NCBI GenBank assembly: GCA_025060325.1
Contig: JANXBW010000005.1
Coordinates: 124,001-188,000 of the forward strand
Length of the DNA stretch: 64,000 bases
DNA from: Thermoguttaceae bacterium
GTDB taxonomy: Bacteria > Planctomycetota > Planctomycetia > Pirellulales > Thermoguttaceae
Direction of reading: 5' to 3'
Of this stretch, positions 26,645 through 36,487 are shown piece after piece. The notes beneath the pieces were generated by a model. The model was not told the origin of the DNA and made no database searches. It saw only the letters and a list, made by a program, of their open reading frames with translations. Position 1 is the first letter of the stretch, and each line of letters opens with the position of its first letter. The position numbers were made by a program, and so were the translations under genes.

Positions 26645-27865
26645 TTATCGAAGCGAGTCTACGCTAGCCTGACTTGCCCTGGAGGCGGCCGTTTGGATAG
26701 GCGCACCCAACTGCTGTAGTGCCGTCAGCCGCTCCGAGGCCAGTTGACGAACCTCGCCAGAAGATTTGCGAAGTGCCATCTGATAGTAAACTTTGGCTAC
26801 CCCCGGTTTACCTTGCCTCTCCGCGTTTTGCCCGCGCTGCAAGTATGCCCGCGCCTCTTCCTCCTGCCGGGCCAATTCGGCCGCCCGAAGGGCGGCAAGT
26901 TCGGCCACACTTAAAGCAGGCCGCTCCGCCGAACTTTCAGGAAGCGAAGACCCTTGCTGACCCATGCGCAGAGTTAAAGCTAGGCTTCCTCCCGAACCGG
27001 CTGTCAGATCAGGATCGTCCACTTGCTGGGCGGCAGCATTTTCGGCTTCAGCAAAATGCTGCCTCGAATTCCCGACCTGCAAAACGTCGCCTAATTGGGG
27101 AGTTTCGACATCCGGATGTTGGTGGAGCTCAGCCAGAAGGTTGGCTCCTTCTCTCGCATCGATAGCTGCATTTTTCGGGAAGGCTTCCCGACGGTGCTGG
27201 GGAAAGGCCTTGCGGCGATCATCGGGCCGAGGGGGCGGATCCGCTTCCCTAGGTGGCCGGCGAGCCCACGGAGGTGGCGAACTGGGGCCTTGTGGCGGCA
27301 AATGGGGGAAATATGGCCAGCCCCTTCCCCACCAATACGGGGAATACCACCACGAGGGCAGATAGACCGGCCCAGGAGTGTAAATGATCGGAGCCCAACC
27401 AACGACAGGAATGAATCCCATCACAAACGGGGTCACTGATATATCAGCCACCCAGGCCGGCCATCCGGGCGTCAAAACCACCACAGGACTAACCCCGACT
27501 AACGACCGCCGGCATCCCTGCGATGCATGCATCCACAAGTAACCCGAACAATCACCTTTTCTGAAAGCAACGCCCAAGTGTGCCCCAGCAGTTCCGGATC
27601 CGGCCATCCCGAACGGGGCCCCTACTGGCGGACCAAACTGCGCAAACCAATGTCGTCCCCGTAATGCCCACGATGTGCCGATGGCTTCGAAGAATGACTC
27701 GTTTACGCCGCGAAGGGGTGTTTGAATTGCAACTTGTTGACCGATTCCAAATTGCGAGTTAAAACCGAGGCAACAAACGACACTGCAGATAAACAAAAAC
27801 AACTGATGCCTCGGTTGTGCATGCGGAGGCGTCCAAGCCATCGGCCCATTAACTCCCTGCCGCAT
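26645..27865 (-). CDS. Exported Pro/Trp/Tyr-rich protein of unknown function with a TPR-like end
   Basis: A 406-aa protein I do not recognise. ATG 27865 has GGAGGGTG 5 nt upstream. A hydrophobic signal-like segment follows (LFLFICSVVCCLGF). Residues about 165-200 are very rich in Trp, Tyr and Pro (LPSWWYSPYWWGRGWPYF), then a basic Pro/Arg linker. The last 80 residues (EEEARAYLQRGQNAERQGKPGVAKVYYQMALRKS, split by eye) look like one TPR hairpin. Similar Tyr/Trp/Pro-rich exported proteins are common in planctomycetes and may belong to the envelope. The gene stands alone, after the PDH genes on the same strand but upstream of them in transcription. Confidence 0.7.
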   Translation of the reverse strand: MRQGVNGPMAWTPPHAQPRHQLFLFICSVVCCLGFNSQFGIGQQVAIQTPLRGVNESFFEAIGTSWALRGRHWFAQFGPPVGAPFGMAGSGTAGAHLGVAFRKGDCSGYLWMHASQGCRRSLVGVSPVVVLTPGWPAWVADISVTPFVMGFIPVVGWAPIIYTPGPVYLPSWWYSPYWWGRGWPYFPHLPPQGPSSPPPWARRPPREADPPPRPDDRRKAFPQHRREAFPKNAAIDAREGANLLAELHQHPDVETPQLGDVLQVGNSRQHFAEAENAAAQQVDDPDLTAGSGGSLALTLRMGQQGSSLPESSAERPALSVAELAALRAAELARQEEEARAYLQRGQNAERQGKPGVAKVYYQMALRKSSGEVRQLASERLTALQQLGAPIQTAASRASQASVDSLR

Positions 27866-28661
27866 GATCGCACCCTCCCGCTAACTTTGTCCAGCTATCC
27901 AACCGCCTCCTAAATTGCGCTAGCGCCGGGCTCCCACAGGTAGCGACAAAACTCAACCTGCCGGGCTTGCAGCCTCGTCCCGAGCTCCGGCTAGCTACCC
28001 TAGAGAGATTAATAACGCGGTCAGCTTTGGCCCTCTGCCAGTATTGTACCCCCTCACGGGAAATATTTGGAATATTGCCGTCAAAAATGGCGACCGAAAA
28101 ACTTAAGAAAAACCGTCAGAAACCCATTTCCGAAGTCAGGTATCGTCGGAAAACTTGCCGGCGCATTTGAAAGGGTTCAAGTGGCAAGTTAGCCGCCGGT
28201 GAGTTTGGCAGCAGGCGATGTTCTGCGCTTTGAAAGCGGTTGAGCGCCGAAGCGGAAGCTCAAGACCGGTTTGATCAGCCCTTGCTCAAATTGAAGTCTG
28301 TCGGCCACAAATGGGGGTTGGAACTCCCCGGCTTTTCTCGGACTGCCGCCCGCTAAGCTGCATAACGTTGTTGTTGGGTTAGCGAACCCCCGTAAAGCCT
28401 AGCCGGCTAAAACCATCATTAAAAAGCGGGCCCGCGAACGGCATCTTGCCCCAGTCGGCCGCACCCCTTCGGCTCGAACTCGCGGAGCTATCGATCTTGG
28501 TTTAAAATCGGTCCCCCTGAGGCAATCGCCCCCCTTTGGGACGGAAGGTCTTTCCGGGGGCAGCCCCTGCCAAGCCGCTACGCTAAGGGAAGGATGCAGC
28601 GTCCCAGCCGGTCGAACAAGAAAAGGAACCCCCTTGGCACGATAATCGTGAGGTCCAACCG
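27866..28661. other. Non-coding stretch of about 800 bp
   Basis: It is the divergent spacer between the exported protein (minus) and the creatininase-family gene (plus). A 27-codon Lys/Arg-rich ATG reading frame occurs near 28087-28170, but it has no ribosome site and I do not call it. No terminator or RNA gene was recognised. Confidence 0.5.
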
Positions 28662-29462
28662 GTGAAACCTTGGAAGCTTGCTGAAGCAACCTACGGAATC
28701 GTTCGTCAGTATCGCTACGAAGTTGCGGTCCTGCCCTTAGGTGCGACCGAGCCTCACAACCTCCATCTGCCTTATTCGATGGACACATTAGAAGGGGATT
28801 TGATCGGGGAGAAAATATGCGAGGCCGCTTGGCACCGCGGTGCCCGAGTTATTCTCCTACCAACTATCCCCTATGGCACTGTGTCCAATCAACGGGAGTT
28901 TCCGTTTGCCATCGACCTGCGACCAAGTACGCTCCTTCAAGTCATAAGCGACATAGTTGAGTCGTTAACTTATCAGGGGATTCGCAAAGTCCTCATTTTA
29001 AACAGCCATGGGGGCAATGAGATTAAGAGCGTGCTGCGAGAACTGTACGGAAGAACAAGTGCCTATTTGTTCCTTTGCAATTGGTACACAATTTTCCAAG
29101 ATTGCTACTTCCAGATCTTCGAAGAACCTGACGATCACGCAGGGGAAATGGAGACATCTCTTGCGCTTGCATTCTGGCCAGAGCTTGTGCTTCGCAATCC
29201 CGATGGCTCGCTGGCTGCTGACGACGGTCGGAAAAGACCGACCCGATTCGAAGCCATCAACAGAGGTTGGGTGTCCATTACCCGGGCGTGGCATCTTCTG
29301 ACTACCAACGCTGGGGCCGGCAACCCCCACAAGGCAACCGCTGAGAAAGGCCGGCGCCTGCTTGAAATCCTGGTCGATCGCCTAGCCGGCTTTCTAGTGG
29401 AGCTTGCCCAAGCGCCGATCGACGAGACCTTTCCTTTCGTGCCACCGCTAAAACAGCCCTGA
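28662..29462 (+). CDS. Creatininase-family metal-dependent amidohydrolase
   Basis: A 266-aa member of the creatininase/MftE-like family, cytoplasmic metal enzymes that hydrolyse small amides. The metal ligands can be placed: Glu30 and His32 in LGATEPHNLHLP, Asp41, His116 in NSHGGN and Glu162 in HAGEMETS. Length and motif order match the family. GTG 28662 is the chosen start; the ribosome site is poor (GAGG about 9 nt upstream). The neighbours give no hint of the substrate, and there is no mycofactocin or creatine gene in view. Family call strong, reaction unknown. Confidence 0.9.
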   Translation: MKPWKLAEATYGIVRQYRYEVAVLPLGATEPHNLHLPYSMDTLEGDLIGEKICEAAWHRGARVILLPTIPYGTVSNQREFPFAIDLRPSTLLQVISDIVESLTYQGIRKVLILNSHGGNEIKSVLRELYGRTSAYLFLCNWYTIFQDCYFQIFEEPDDHAGEMETSLALAFWPELVLRNPDGSLAADDGRKRPTRFEAINRGWVSITRAWHLLTTNAGAGNPHKATAEKGRRLLEILVDRLAGFLVELAQAPIDETFPFVPPLKQP

Positions 29463-29880
29463 TTTGGCAAAATAATGATCTTTCCTCGGCTTCCAGACCT
29501 CTCACGTGGCTCACAAGCGAATGTCGGCTCATCATTCCAACTTTGGCCTGCCGTGACGGAATCACACCGCGGCGCCTCATGCGCTTGATATGCGAAGCTT
29601 CTTGCCGGTCCGGCGCAAACCCTCCCCGGCTTCCACCAGGCCCTGTGTCCCTGATCCCCTCGCACCGCCCGCGAAACCCTGATGCGAATCCCGCTAAGAA
29701 CGATCAAAAAAAACCGGCGAAAAGTTCGTCGGTCTTCTTGCTCCCCCGATTGCCTCCCACTTTTCGGTCGGGGAGCCGGACGCGCGGAAAAGCGCTCTTG
29801 GTTCTTACCTTGCTGGTGCACTAGGCTAGAGGCGTGCCACGGAGGGGAGCCACTTTCACCACGGAGGCGGAGTAGTCCGG
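29463..29880. other. Non-coding stretch of about 420 bp
   Basis: No supported gene. It carries a run of eight A at 29706-29713 and the ribosome site (ACGGAGGCGGAG) of the next gene at its end. No hairpin with a T-tract was seen. Confidence 0.5.
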
Positions 29881-31230
29881 ATGGAACCGACCTACGCATC
29901 ACGGAGGAGACGTCCGCGTTTTATCTTCCCACGGGTACCCTGGGTCATCTGGGGTGCCCTTTTTTGTTGGGGAATTTTCCGCGGGCTGCCGGCCCCCCCG
30001 GCGTCGGCGGCAAGCTTTGCCACCGCGAACTTCGTAGTGCACACGTCCGACCCCCGGCTGGCCAAGCAGTTTGCAGAAGCAGCGGAGAACCACCGCTATC
30101 GGCTCGCCGTTGCATGGCTCGGCTTTGCCCTTCCCGATTGGGCAAGCCCCTGCGTTGTAACCGCCCATGTCGGACCACACTTAGGGGCTGGGGGGGCAAC
30201 CACCTTCGTCTTCGATCGCGGCGAAGTTTTCGGCTGGCGAATGACCGTCCAAGGCTCGGCGGAGCGAATCGTCGATTCCGTTCTCCCCCACGAAATCACC
30301 CATATGATCTTTGCCTCCTATTTTCGCCGTCCGATCCCCCGTTGGGCGGACGAAGGCGCTGCAACAAGCGTGGAACACCCTGCCGAGCAGGCCAAATATT
30401 ATCGGATGCTCTGCCAATACCTCCGCACGGGTCAAACACTGCCGCTTGACCGGCTTTTTGCCTTGCGGCAGTACCCTCCCAACATGCTGGTGCTCTATGC
30501 CCAGGGTTATGCCCTGGTGGATTACCTCATCCGCCAAAAGGGGCGCCGCGAATTTGTGGCATTTCTTAAGACGGCCCTCGAAACTGAGGACTGGGAGCAC
30601 GCTCTCAGCACGCACTACGGCTACCGTGGCTTACCAGACTTTCAGAGAACCTGGTTAGTCTGGCTAGCTCAAGGCGGACCCGGGTTAGGACCACCAAGCG
30701 ACCAGCCTTTGCTTCCACCCCAGAGCGCGCTTGTCGCATCGAGCAAAAAACCCCGGCCGGAGCCTAACCTTGTCCTCCACTTGCGACCTGAGCAGCCGCC
30801 TCCCCCGTTAGAACCGCCAAACGTTATTCCCGCTGGCCCGCTTGTCTCGGTAGACGGCGGCCTTGAAACGCTGCCAGCGCTCCAGCCTTTAGTTAGCACC
30901 GTAGGCTCAGGGCGAGGTTCTTTTCCAGAAAACAAAGGGACCGAACTCGCCGACCCAGCCGCGGCAAACTTCTCTCCGGAGTCAGCCGGCCAAAGTCCCC
31001 ACACCCCGCAGCTTGCTAAGAACAGCGAAAGGGCTCAGTCCCGCTTGGAAAGAGATTTAAGTCACGAATCCTTCTCAGGGACAAGCAAGCGTGTCCAGCA
31101 AAGTGGAGCTTCGGCGACAGAGCCCTTTGCCCCCGGGTCAGTTCGCCCACCGCAAAATGGATCATTTACGTCAGTTCAGTTGGCCCTGCCATTTGCGATC
31201 GAGACGCCACGTCAACAAGCGTTGAAGTAA
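29881..31230 (+). CDS. Exported gluzincin-like (peptidase MA-type) protein
   Basis: A 449-aa protein with a basic N-terminus and a hydrophobic export signal (VPWVIWGALFCWGIF, Ala-rich cleavage region near 42-46). It contains a zinc-protease motif HEITH (His137, Glu138, His141) and a likely third ligand, Glu158 in WADEGA, 17 residues on. This is the spacing of gluzincins of the peptidase MA class. Residues after about 280 form a long Pro/Ser-rich tail, probably disordered. The start ATG follows GGAGGCGGAG. It would act on proteins or peptides outside the membrane. No partner is evident. The zincin assignment is from the motif alone. Confidence 0.78.
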   Translation: MEPTYASRRRRPRFIFPRVPWVIWGALFCWGIFRGLPAPPASAASFATANFVVHTSDPRLAKQFAEAAENHRYRLAVAWLGFALPDWASPCVVTAHVGPHLGAGGATTFVFDRGEVFGWRMTVQGSAERIVDSVLPHEITHMIFASYFRRPIPRWADEGAATSVEHPAEQAKYYRMLCQYLRTGQTLPLDRLFALRQYPPNMLVLYAQGYALVDYLIRQKGRREFVAFLKTALETEDWEHALSTHYGYRGLPDFQRTWLVWLAQGGPGLGPPSDQPLLPPQSALVASSKKPRPEPNLVLHLRPEQPPPPLEPPNVIPAGPLVSVDGGLETLPALQPLVSTVGSGRGSFPENKGTELADPAAANFSPESAGQSPHTPQLAKNSERAQSRLERDLSHESFSGTSKRVQQSGASATEPFAPGSVRPPQNGSFTSVQLALPFAIETPRQQALK

Positions 31231-31516
31231 ACTCGATCGACCAAGCCGGAAGCGCAACCCCGCTCCAACGCTCGTGAACGGTCATCCTTTCTAATCGATC
31301 CAGGCGGGTGAGCACTGCTTGGCCGAAATTACGGGTTAACTGCAAGAGCGGTAGCTCTGCGCCTAGAAAAACAGGTAGCGAGGGCTAACGACCGACAAGC
31401 AACCGGCTCTACCAAAGGATCGGAAACACGCGAGTACATAAAATAAAAAGTGGATCGGTCCCAGTTAGTCCCTCCCCGTCCGGGTCAAAGGGAGGCACTG
31501 ACACCTTAGAACTTCC

Positions 31517-31954
31517 TCACTCGCTTTGATGGTGGTGACCCGAGTCGTCGGCCACCCCTGCCAAGACCAGTTCCCCTTTGTGCACGCCTTTCATGCCTCG
31601 CAGCTCGCTGGCCACCCGTTGCAGTCTCCCGGCTTCGCCGCGAAGGACGAGTACCTCTAAACATAAATCGTGAGACAGATGCACATGGAGCACGGAGACG
31701 ATGAGGTCGGCATGCTGATGCTGAAACTCGAGGAGCCGATCTCGCAATGGGCCGCGATGATGATCGTAAACGAGCGTTAAGGTGCCGACGACAGTCTTCC
31801 CGGTTGTTTCCCAAGCCTCACGGGTCAAAAGCTCGCGAATTGCCTGGCGAATAGCCTCGCTTCGTGTGGCAAAGTGGTGTCGATGACAATAGCGGTCAAA
31901 CTCGCGAAGAAGCTCTGGCTCGACAGATACCGAGAACCTTTGCACACCCGCCAC
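31517..31954 (-). CDS. nikR: Nickel-responsive transcriptional regulator NikR
   Basis: A 145-aa ribbon-helix-helix repressor. The DNA-binding part is residues 1-48 (RFSVSVEPELLREFD). The C-terminal ACT-like part binds nickel through His79, His90, His92 and Cys98, in LHVHLSHDLCLEVLVLRG, which matches the square-planar site known from E. coli NikR (His76, His87, His89, Cys95 there). It represses nickel-uptake genes when nickel is bound. No nickel transporter, urease or hydrogenase gene lies in this window, so its targets are elsewhere. The gene is monocistronic. The His-rich tail (HHHQSE) may add metal affinity. Confidence 0.95.
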   Translation of the reverse strand: MAGVQRFSVSVEPELLREFDRYCHRHHFATRSEAIRQAIRELLTREAWETTGKTVVGTLTLVYDHHRGPLRDRLLEFQHQHADLIVSVLHVHLSHDLCLEVLVLRGEAGRLQRVASELRGMKGVHKGELVLAGVADDSGHHHQSE

Positions 31955-32283
31955 CGGAAGCGTCCCTCCCCCAAATGTTTAAGCCCCACCAATTGATTTC
32001 AGCTCAGGAAGTGCCGAACTTCCCTCCGCTCCCCCACACCCCCAACGGACGACACATCCGCTTGGATCCCAGGAGCAAGTCCCCAAAGCAAAAGTCAACA
32101 AATTCCGCCGTCCTTTTTCCAGGGTCACCCGATTTAGCGGAATGTAGGCCGGTTGTCGCTTTGAATATAAGACCTGCCTTTGGGGGCAAGGCTGTACCAC
32201 GATCGGCACGGCGACCTGTTCGCCCGGAAAGTTCTAGGCGGTCGCCGTCAAGCTCGGACTTTATCCACAAACAAGCCGCATGT
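31955..32283. other. Non-coding stretch of about 330 bp
   Basis: Only a long plus-strand frame that runs antisense through nikR and the GYD gene crosses it. No promoter or terminator was recognised. Confidence 0.5.
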
Positions 32284-32568
32284 TTAAAGCTTTTCCGCCA
32301 GCTTGTCGAATTCCTCCACCGAGATAGCTGGAGCGGTTTTGAAAGCAATCCCAGTGGCTTTGGAAAGAGCCACGGATGCTTGCATCGCCTCTTTAACCCC
32401 CGGCAAGTTGGCCAAAATCAAAAGATCGATCTCGCCAAGCAGGGCGTAAATGGCTTCAATCTTCCCGCCGCAGCTCTCGACGATCTTTTTGGCCTGCTCA
32501 GTCCGAGCGGAGCTAATCCCTTTAAGCGCCTCGGCCGAATAGCGTCCGAAAAGTACAAAATTCGCCAT
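32284..32568 (-). CDS. GYD-domain protein
   Basis: A 94-aa member of the GYD family of small alpha/beta (ferredoxin-like fold) proteins. The order of strands and helices is typical: NFVLFGRYS, a helix through EQAKKIVESCGG, IEAIYALLGEIDLLILANLP, then a helix with MQASVALSKATGI. Function in the family is unknown; the dimeric fold resembles those of small ligand-binding or stress proteins. AGGAGG lies 7 nt before the ATG, one of the best ribosome sites in the window, so it is probably well expressed. A TTGACA sits about 40 nt upstream but has no matching -10 box at 16-18 bp. Confidence 0.88.
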   Translation of the reverse strand: MANFVLFGRYSAEALKGISSARTEQAKKIVESCGGKIEAIYALLGEIDLLILANLPGVKEAMQASVALSKATGIAFKTAPAISVEEFDKLAEKL

Positions 32569-33173
32569 ACCGCTCCCTCCTTTAATGCGTTAAAACCACC
32601 GGACCGTGTCAACCGTCTTCAAGCAAACAGCCGCAAACCTGTCCAAGCTCCGCCTCATTATCCCGGCCGATTCTTACCTAGGCAACACCCACCACACAAA
32701 GGGATTGGCCTCCTCCACGCTCTTGTTGACTCGCATCCACCGTTCCGGGAGTGAAGTGCTCCTCGATTTCGTAACTGACCTAGGGAAGCATTTCATCCGC
32801 GGCACCGGCTGCAAGCGCTCTTTCGCTTGGCCAGAAAATCACTAAGGTGGGGAGGGCGGCTTTAACTGGACCCACGTGCCCTGGAGCGAAGCACCTAGCA
32901 GGGATAACTCCCCACGAGTCGAGCCCCGCAGGAATCTCGCACCCAACAGGCGGTCCTTCCGCAGGGGAGGTTCGCAGCCTCCCCGGCCAAGGTTTCCAAA
33001 CCTTTCCGGCAAGGGCATAATCAAAGAGGAACTACCAGATTTGGCTAAAAAGCGGTGGCCGGGAAGTCCGGTCTGCTAGCCGATGTTCCGGATTTCGCAA
33101 GGGGCCAAAAAAGTGAAGTCTGGCCGAAAAACCCACCGGTATCCACAAGCGGTACCGCCGGAGAAAGCTGCTT
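32569..33173. other. Divergent spacer of about 600 bp
   Basis: Upstream region shared by the GYD gene (minus) and the first HtrA-like gene (plus). No supported ORF. It holds the ribosome sites of both genes at its ends, including CGGAGA before ATG 33174. Confidence 0.5.
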
Positions 33174-35141
33174 ATGGTTACTTTATCTTCTCTTCGCAAA
33201 ACTAAGCTGACACCTGCCGGGAGCCGCTCCCCACTCGTTGCCAGGTATGGGATGTCTTCGTCAAATCTCGTGAACATGATTTTCGCCGTCACCTGTGCGT
33301 GGGTCCTCACAGGTTTTGGGCCACCAAAGCTGGTATTGGCGAATTTGTCCTGGCTAACATTCGGCACCTCCGTCGCAGGGCAAACCTCCAAAATTTCCAG
33401 GCCCGAGGTCGAAACCCCTTCCCAACCGGCCACTAGCGAGCGAGAAGACACTTCAGCCATCCATTCGCTTGTGTTTAATCGCCAATTTGCTCGTATCAGC
33501 CTCATCAAACAAGTCGCAGCGTGTGTCATCTCTGTCTTCTCTCCCTCCGGCGCGGCCGGCGGATCAGGTGTGATCATATCGCCAGACGGGTTTGCGCTTA
33601 CGAATTTTCACGTAGCCAAGCCGTGCGGCATCGCGATGAAATGCGGACTTCCAGATGGACAAATTTACGATGCCATAACGGTGGGGTGGGATCCTGTGGG
33701 CGATATCGCCCTTATTAAGCTGCTAGGGCGGACGGATTTCCCCTACGCCCAATGGGGTGATAGCGACAGCGTGGCCGTGGGAGATGAGGTGTTGGTGATG
33801 GGCAATCCGTTTATGTTGGCCACGGACCTACAACCGACGGTCAGCTGGGGAATCATCTCCGCTCTTAGGCGGTATCAGCATCCGGCCGGCACGCTTTTGG
33901 AGTACGCCGACTGTCTGCAAACGGATGCGTCGATTAACCCGGGCAATTCCGGAGGACCGATGTTCGACTTGAGCGGGCGACTGATCGGAATCAATGGCCG
34001 GGCTTCTTTTGATCGCCGAGGGAGAGTCAATGTGGGACTGGCATATGCCGTGCCAGTTAATCAGATTCGCAACTTCCTGGCCCACCTTCGGGCGGGACGG
34101 ATTGTTGACCATGCTTCGGCAGGGTTTCGCGTCGCCAGTGACCCACAGGGCCGGCCTGTGGTCGTTGACATTCTAGAGACATCGGATGCCTGGCGCCGGG
34201 GAATCCGCGTGGACGATGAGATTATAAGCGTTGCCGGCCGGCCGATCTTGGGGCCAAATGATTTTAAAAACGTCCTCGCTAATTTTCCGCCAGGGTGGCG
34301 GATTCCCTTTGTCTTCCGGCGGGGCCAGGAGGTCCGCCAGGTGTTTGTGCGCTTGGAGCCCCTTCATTCCCCGGGAGAGCTTCTTGAACAATTGGAAAAA
34401 CTGCCGCTCGAAAGTCCTCCAGGCGAGGAACCCCAACCGGAAAAGCCCGCTCCCACCCCGCCTCCTCAGTTGCCCGTAGATCACTTACCCCCGGAAGCTC
34501 AAGCAGTTTACGAAGCAAAAAGGGGATTTGCCAATTTCTATTTCAATCGTCTGGCTCAACAACGACTTTGGTCGGCGTGGGCCGAAAAACAAGGGCTTTC
34601 CCAAGCAAACGGGGAGTGGCAGCTCGAGGGTCGCTGGGATAGTCGCGAGCCGTTTACCGCGACATTGGGGGCAAGGCTTGCTCGGCTTTCTGTAGCTGGC
34701 CAGACCGTTGAATGCTCCGCTGATAAACCGCCCGGCCCGGCCGAGCTTGCCCCGCCGGACCTTCGTGGGCCACTTGTTGGCCTGTGGCTTGTTTGGCAGT
34801 TGGCTACGCAAAGTCTGCAAGCACTTGCGGACTTGTCCTATTGGGGAGCAGAGCCCCACCGCGCTCAAGGACCAATGGCGGAAGTGCTTCAGGCGACGTC
34901 TGGGCCGGCGGAATGCCGCTGGCTCATCCATGAAGGATTGTTGATCGCGGTCGAGCTTCACTACGAGCGGTTTCAGGATCCACTGGAGTTAGTCTTCGAG
35001 GATTTTCGCTCGGTCGACTCGGCCGGCAAAGGGGTTCTTTTCCCCCATCGGATCCTGATTCTCCACGGCGACAACCTACTTGCCCGTTTGGAAGTAACGA
35101 GCTTCGCTGTGAACAACCGAGCAAACAGCGAAAGTCCATGA
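33174..35141 (+). CDS. HtrA/DegP-like serine protease with PDZ domain, intact catalytic triad
   Basis: A 655-aa exported protein. After an N-terminal hydrophobic segment and a linker, a trypsin-like domain starts near residue 114. The triad is complete: His146 (LTNFHVA), Asp177 (GDIALIKL) and Ser259 (NPGNSGGPMF). One PDZ domain follows (about 310-375, DAWRRGIRVDDEIISVAGRP region), then a Pro/Glu-rich linker and a C-terminal domain of about 200 residues that I do not recognise (KRGFANFYFNRLAQQRLW onward). ATG 33174 has GGAGA 8 nt upstream. It is the first of three HtrA-like genes in tandem and the only one likely to cut proteins. The likely role is envelope protein quality control or regulated proteolysis. 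Confidence 0.92.
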   Translation: MVTLSSLRKTKLTPAGSRSPLVARYGMSSSNLVNMIFAVTCAWVLTGFGPPKLVLANLSWLTFGTSVAGQTSKISRPEVETPSQPATSEREDTSAIHSLVFNRQFARISLIKQVAACVISVFSPSGAAGGSGVIISPDGFALTNFHVAKPCGIAMKCGLPDGQIYDAITVGWDPVGDIALIKLLGRTDFPYAQWGDSDSVAVGDEVLVMGNPFMLATDLQPTVSWGIISALRRYQHPAGTLLEYADCLQTDASINPGNSGGPMFDLSGRLIGINGRASFDRRGRVNVGLAYAVPVNQIRNFLAHLRAGRIVDHASAGFRVASDPQGRPVVVDILETSDAWRRGIRVDDEIISVAGRPILGPNDFKNVLANFPPGWRIPFVFRRGQEVRQVFVRLEPLHSPGELLEQLEKLPLESPPGEEPQPEKPAPTPPPQLPVDHLPPEAQAVYEAKRGFANFYFNRLAQQRLWSAWAEKQGLSQANGEWQLEGRWDSREPFTATLGARLARLSVAGQTVECSADKPPGPAELAPPDLRGPLVGLWLVWQLATQSLQALADLSYWGAEPHRAQGPMAEVLQATSGPAECRWLIHEGLLIAVELHYERFQDPLELVFEDFRSVDSAGKGVLFPHRILILHGDNLLARLEVTSFAVNNRANSESP

Positions 35142-35173
35142 CTACTTCCAAAGGTTACTAAGAGGACAACAAG

Positions 35174-36487
35174 GTGTCGAGGCGGGCTGTGTGCAACAAA
35201 GAGACGCGGATCATTTGGCGGGCTCTTTCCCGGGCAAAGTCGACCATGAATTACGCAGAATGGATCGGCCCACTAGGCAACAGTTACCGCATGGCGCCGG
35301 GTCTAGCGGTTGACACGGCGATTACCTCCCTGCCCCGGAAGGGATTTGGCGAGAGCCATTTACATCGGTTTAGCAGGCTCGCCCTAGGTGGTTACCGTGT
35401 TCGCATGGGTGTAAACGTTTACTGCGCGGGTTTATGTTTCGTCGTTGTGGCGCTAGGGTTTCTGTTGACGTCAGTTATTGCGGAGGTCCAGGCGGTATCA
35501 AACACACCTCCGGCCGAAATGGACACGCTCCTTGCAAGCGCTGTGGCAAAAACCGTCAAGATTACGGGGGCGGGCGGTTATCTTGGACTGGAGCCATATC
35601 AATCGGGGATCATTATTTCACCGGACGGGCTTGTGCTCACAGTGTGGAGCCACGTCCTCCTTGAAGGGGATGTCGCGGTCACCCTGTCGGACGGCCGGCG
35701 TTTCCCGGGCGAACTAGTGGGGATTGAACCTTCGCTTGAGCTGGCAGTATTGCGAGTGGACACTTCCACCCCCGAGTGGTTCGACCTGTCAACTAATTCG
35801 GCAGAGATCCGCCCAGGGCAGTGGGTGTTCGCCCTTCATAATGCCTTTGGTGTTGCCGTTGGGCACGAGCCGGTCTCTATCCAGCGGGGGACGGTTGCCG
35901 GCCGGGGACTTTTGGAGGGCAAACGAGGAGGCGCCGGGGCGGCCCTGCGAAGCGAAGTCATTTTCCTCGACTTTGTTACGAGTACCCCTGGTGCCGCTGG
36001 TGGGGCTGTGGTTGATTGCTCCGGCCGCTTAGTAGGAATTATCGGAAAAGCGGTGTTCCATGAGTCCAGTCGGGTTTGGGCAAGTTATGCGATTCCCGCG
36101 GAGCTTTTGGCCAAGGCCCTCCGCGGTGTTCTTGTTAACAAAACGGAAAAGTCCCGAGAGGCTGAAAAGCCGAGTCTTTCGGCAAACCTCCAAGGCCAAG
36201 TGCCCCGTGAAGGGGGCGGCCCCACTCCGGAGAACCTGGGCCTTCGCCTTGTGCCAGTAGTGATGCCGAATATTCCTGCTTTCGTTGACTGGGTTGTCCC
36301 AAATTCTCCCGCGGAAAAAGCGGGACTTCGGCCGGATGACCTCATCGTGACTGTCAACGGCCAGATTGTCCGGACGGTCGGGGACTTTCGCCGGACACTT
36401 CAGGCCCTCGGAGAGCAGGACAAAATTGTGCTGGGCGTAGATCGGAAGGGCCAATTTCTCTACCTAGAGCTTTCTTTAAAAAAGTAG
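35174..36487 (+). CDS. HtrA-like protein without catalytic Asp and Ser (pseudoprotease)
   Basis: A 437-aa HtrA-fold protein with one C-terminal PDZ domain (about 350-435, SPAEKAGLRPDDLIVTVNGQ, split by eye). His160 of the triad is kept (VLTVWSHVLLEG). The Asp position is Glu189 (SLELAVLRV), and the Ser motif reads TPGAAGGAVV, putting Ala275 in place of the nucleophile. It should not hydrolyse peptides. Start uncertain: GTG 35174 has AGGA 7 nt upstream, while ATG 35405 (residue 78 here) begins a better signal peptide (core GLCFVVVALGFLLTS). It starts 32 nt after the active protease gene, so the two are probably one unit. A binding, chaperone or decoy role beside the active paralogue is inferred. 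Confidence 0.88.
   Translation: MSRRAVCNKETRIIWRALSRAKSTMNYAEWIGPLGNSYRMAPGLAVDTAITSLPRKGFGESHLHRFSRLALGGYRVRMGVNVYCAGLCFVVVALGFLLTSVIAEVQAVSNTPPAEMDTLLASAVAKTVKITGAGGYLGLEPYQSGIIISPDGLVLTVWSHVLLEGDVAVTLSDGRRFPGELVGIEPSLELAVLRVDTSTPEWFDLSTNSAEIRPGQWVFALHNAFGVAVGHEPVSIQRGTVAGRGLLEGKRGGAGAALRSEVIFLDFVTSTPGAAGGAVVDCSGRLVGIIGKAVFHESSRVWASYAIPAELLAKALRGVLVNKTEKSREAEKPSLSANLQGQVPREGGGPTPENLGLRLVPVVMPNIPAFVDWVVPNSPAEKAGLRPDDLIVTVNGQIVRTVGDFRRTLQALGEQDKIVLGVDRKGQFLYLELSLKK

Noticed and set aside
28087-28170. A 27-codon Lys/Arg-rich peptide frame
   Set aside because: Too short and without a ribosome site; no independent support.
31864-32754. Plus-strand ORF of 296 codons over nikR and the GYD gene
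   Set aside because: It runs antisense through two genes with clear family motifs; its protein shows no domain or signal.
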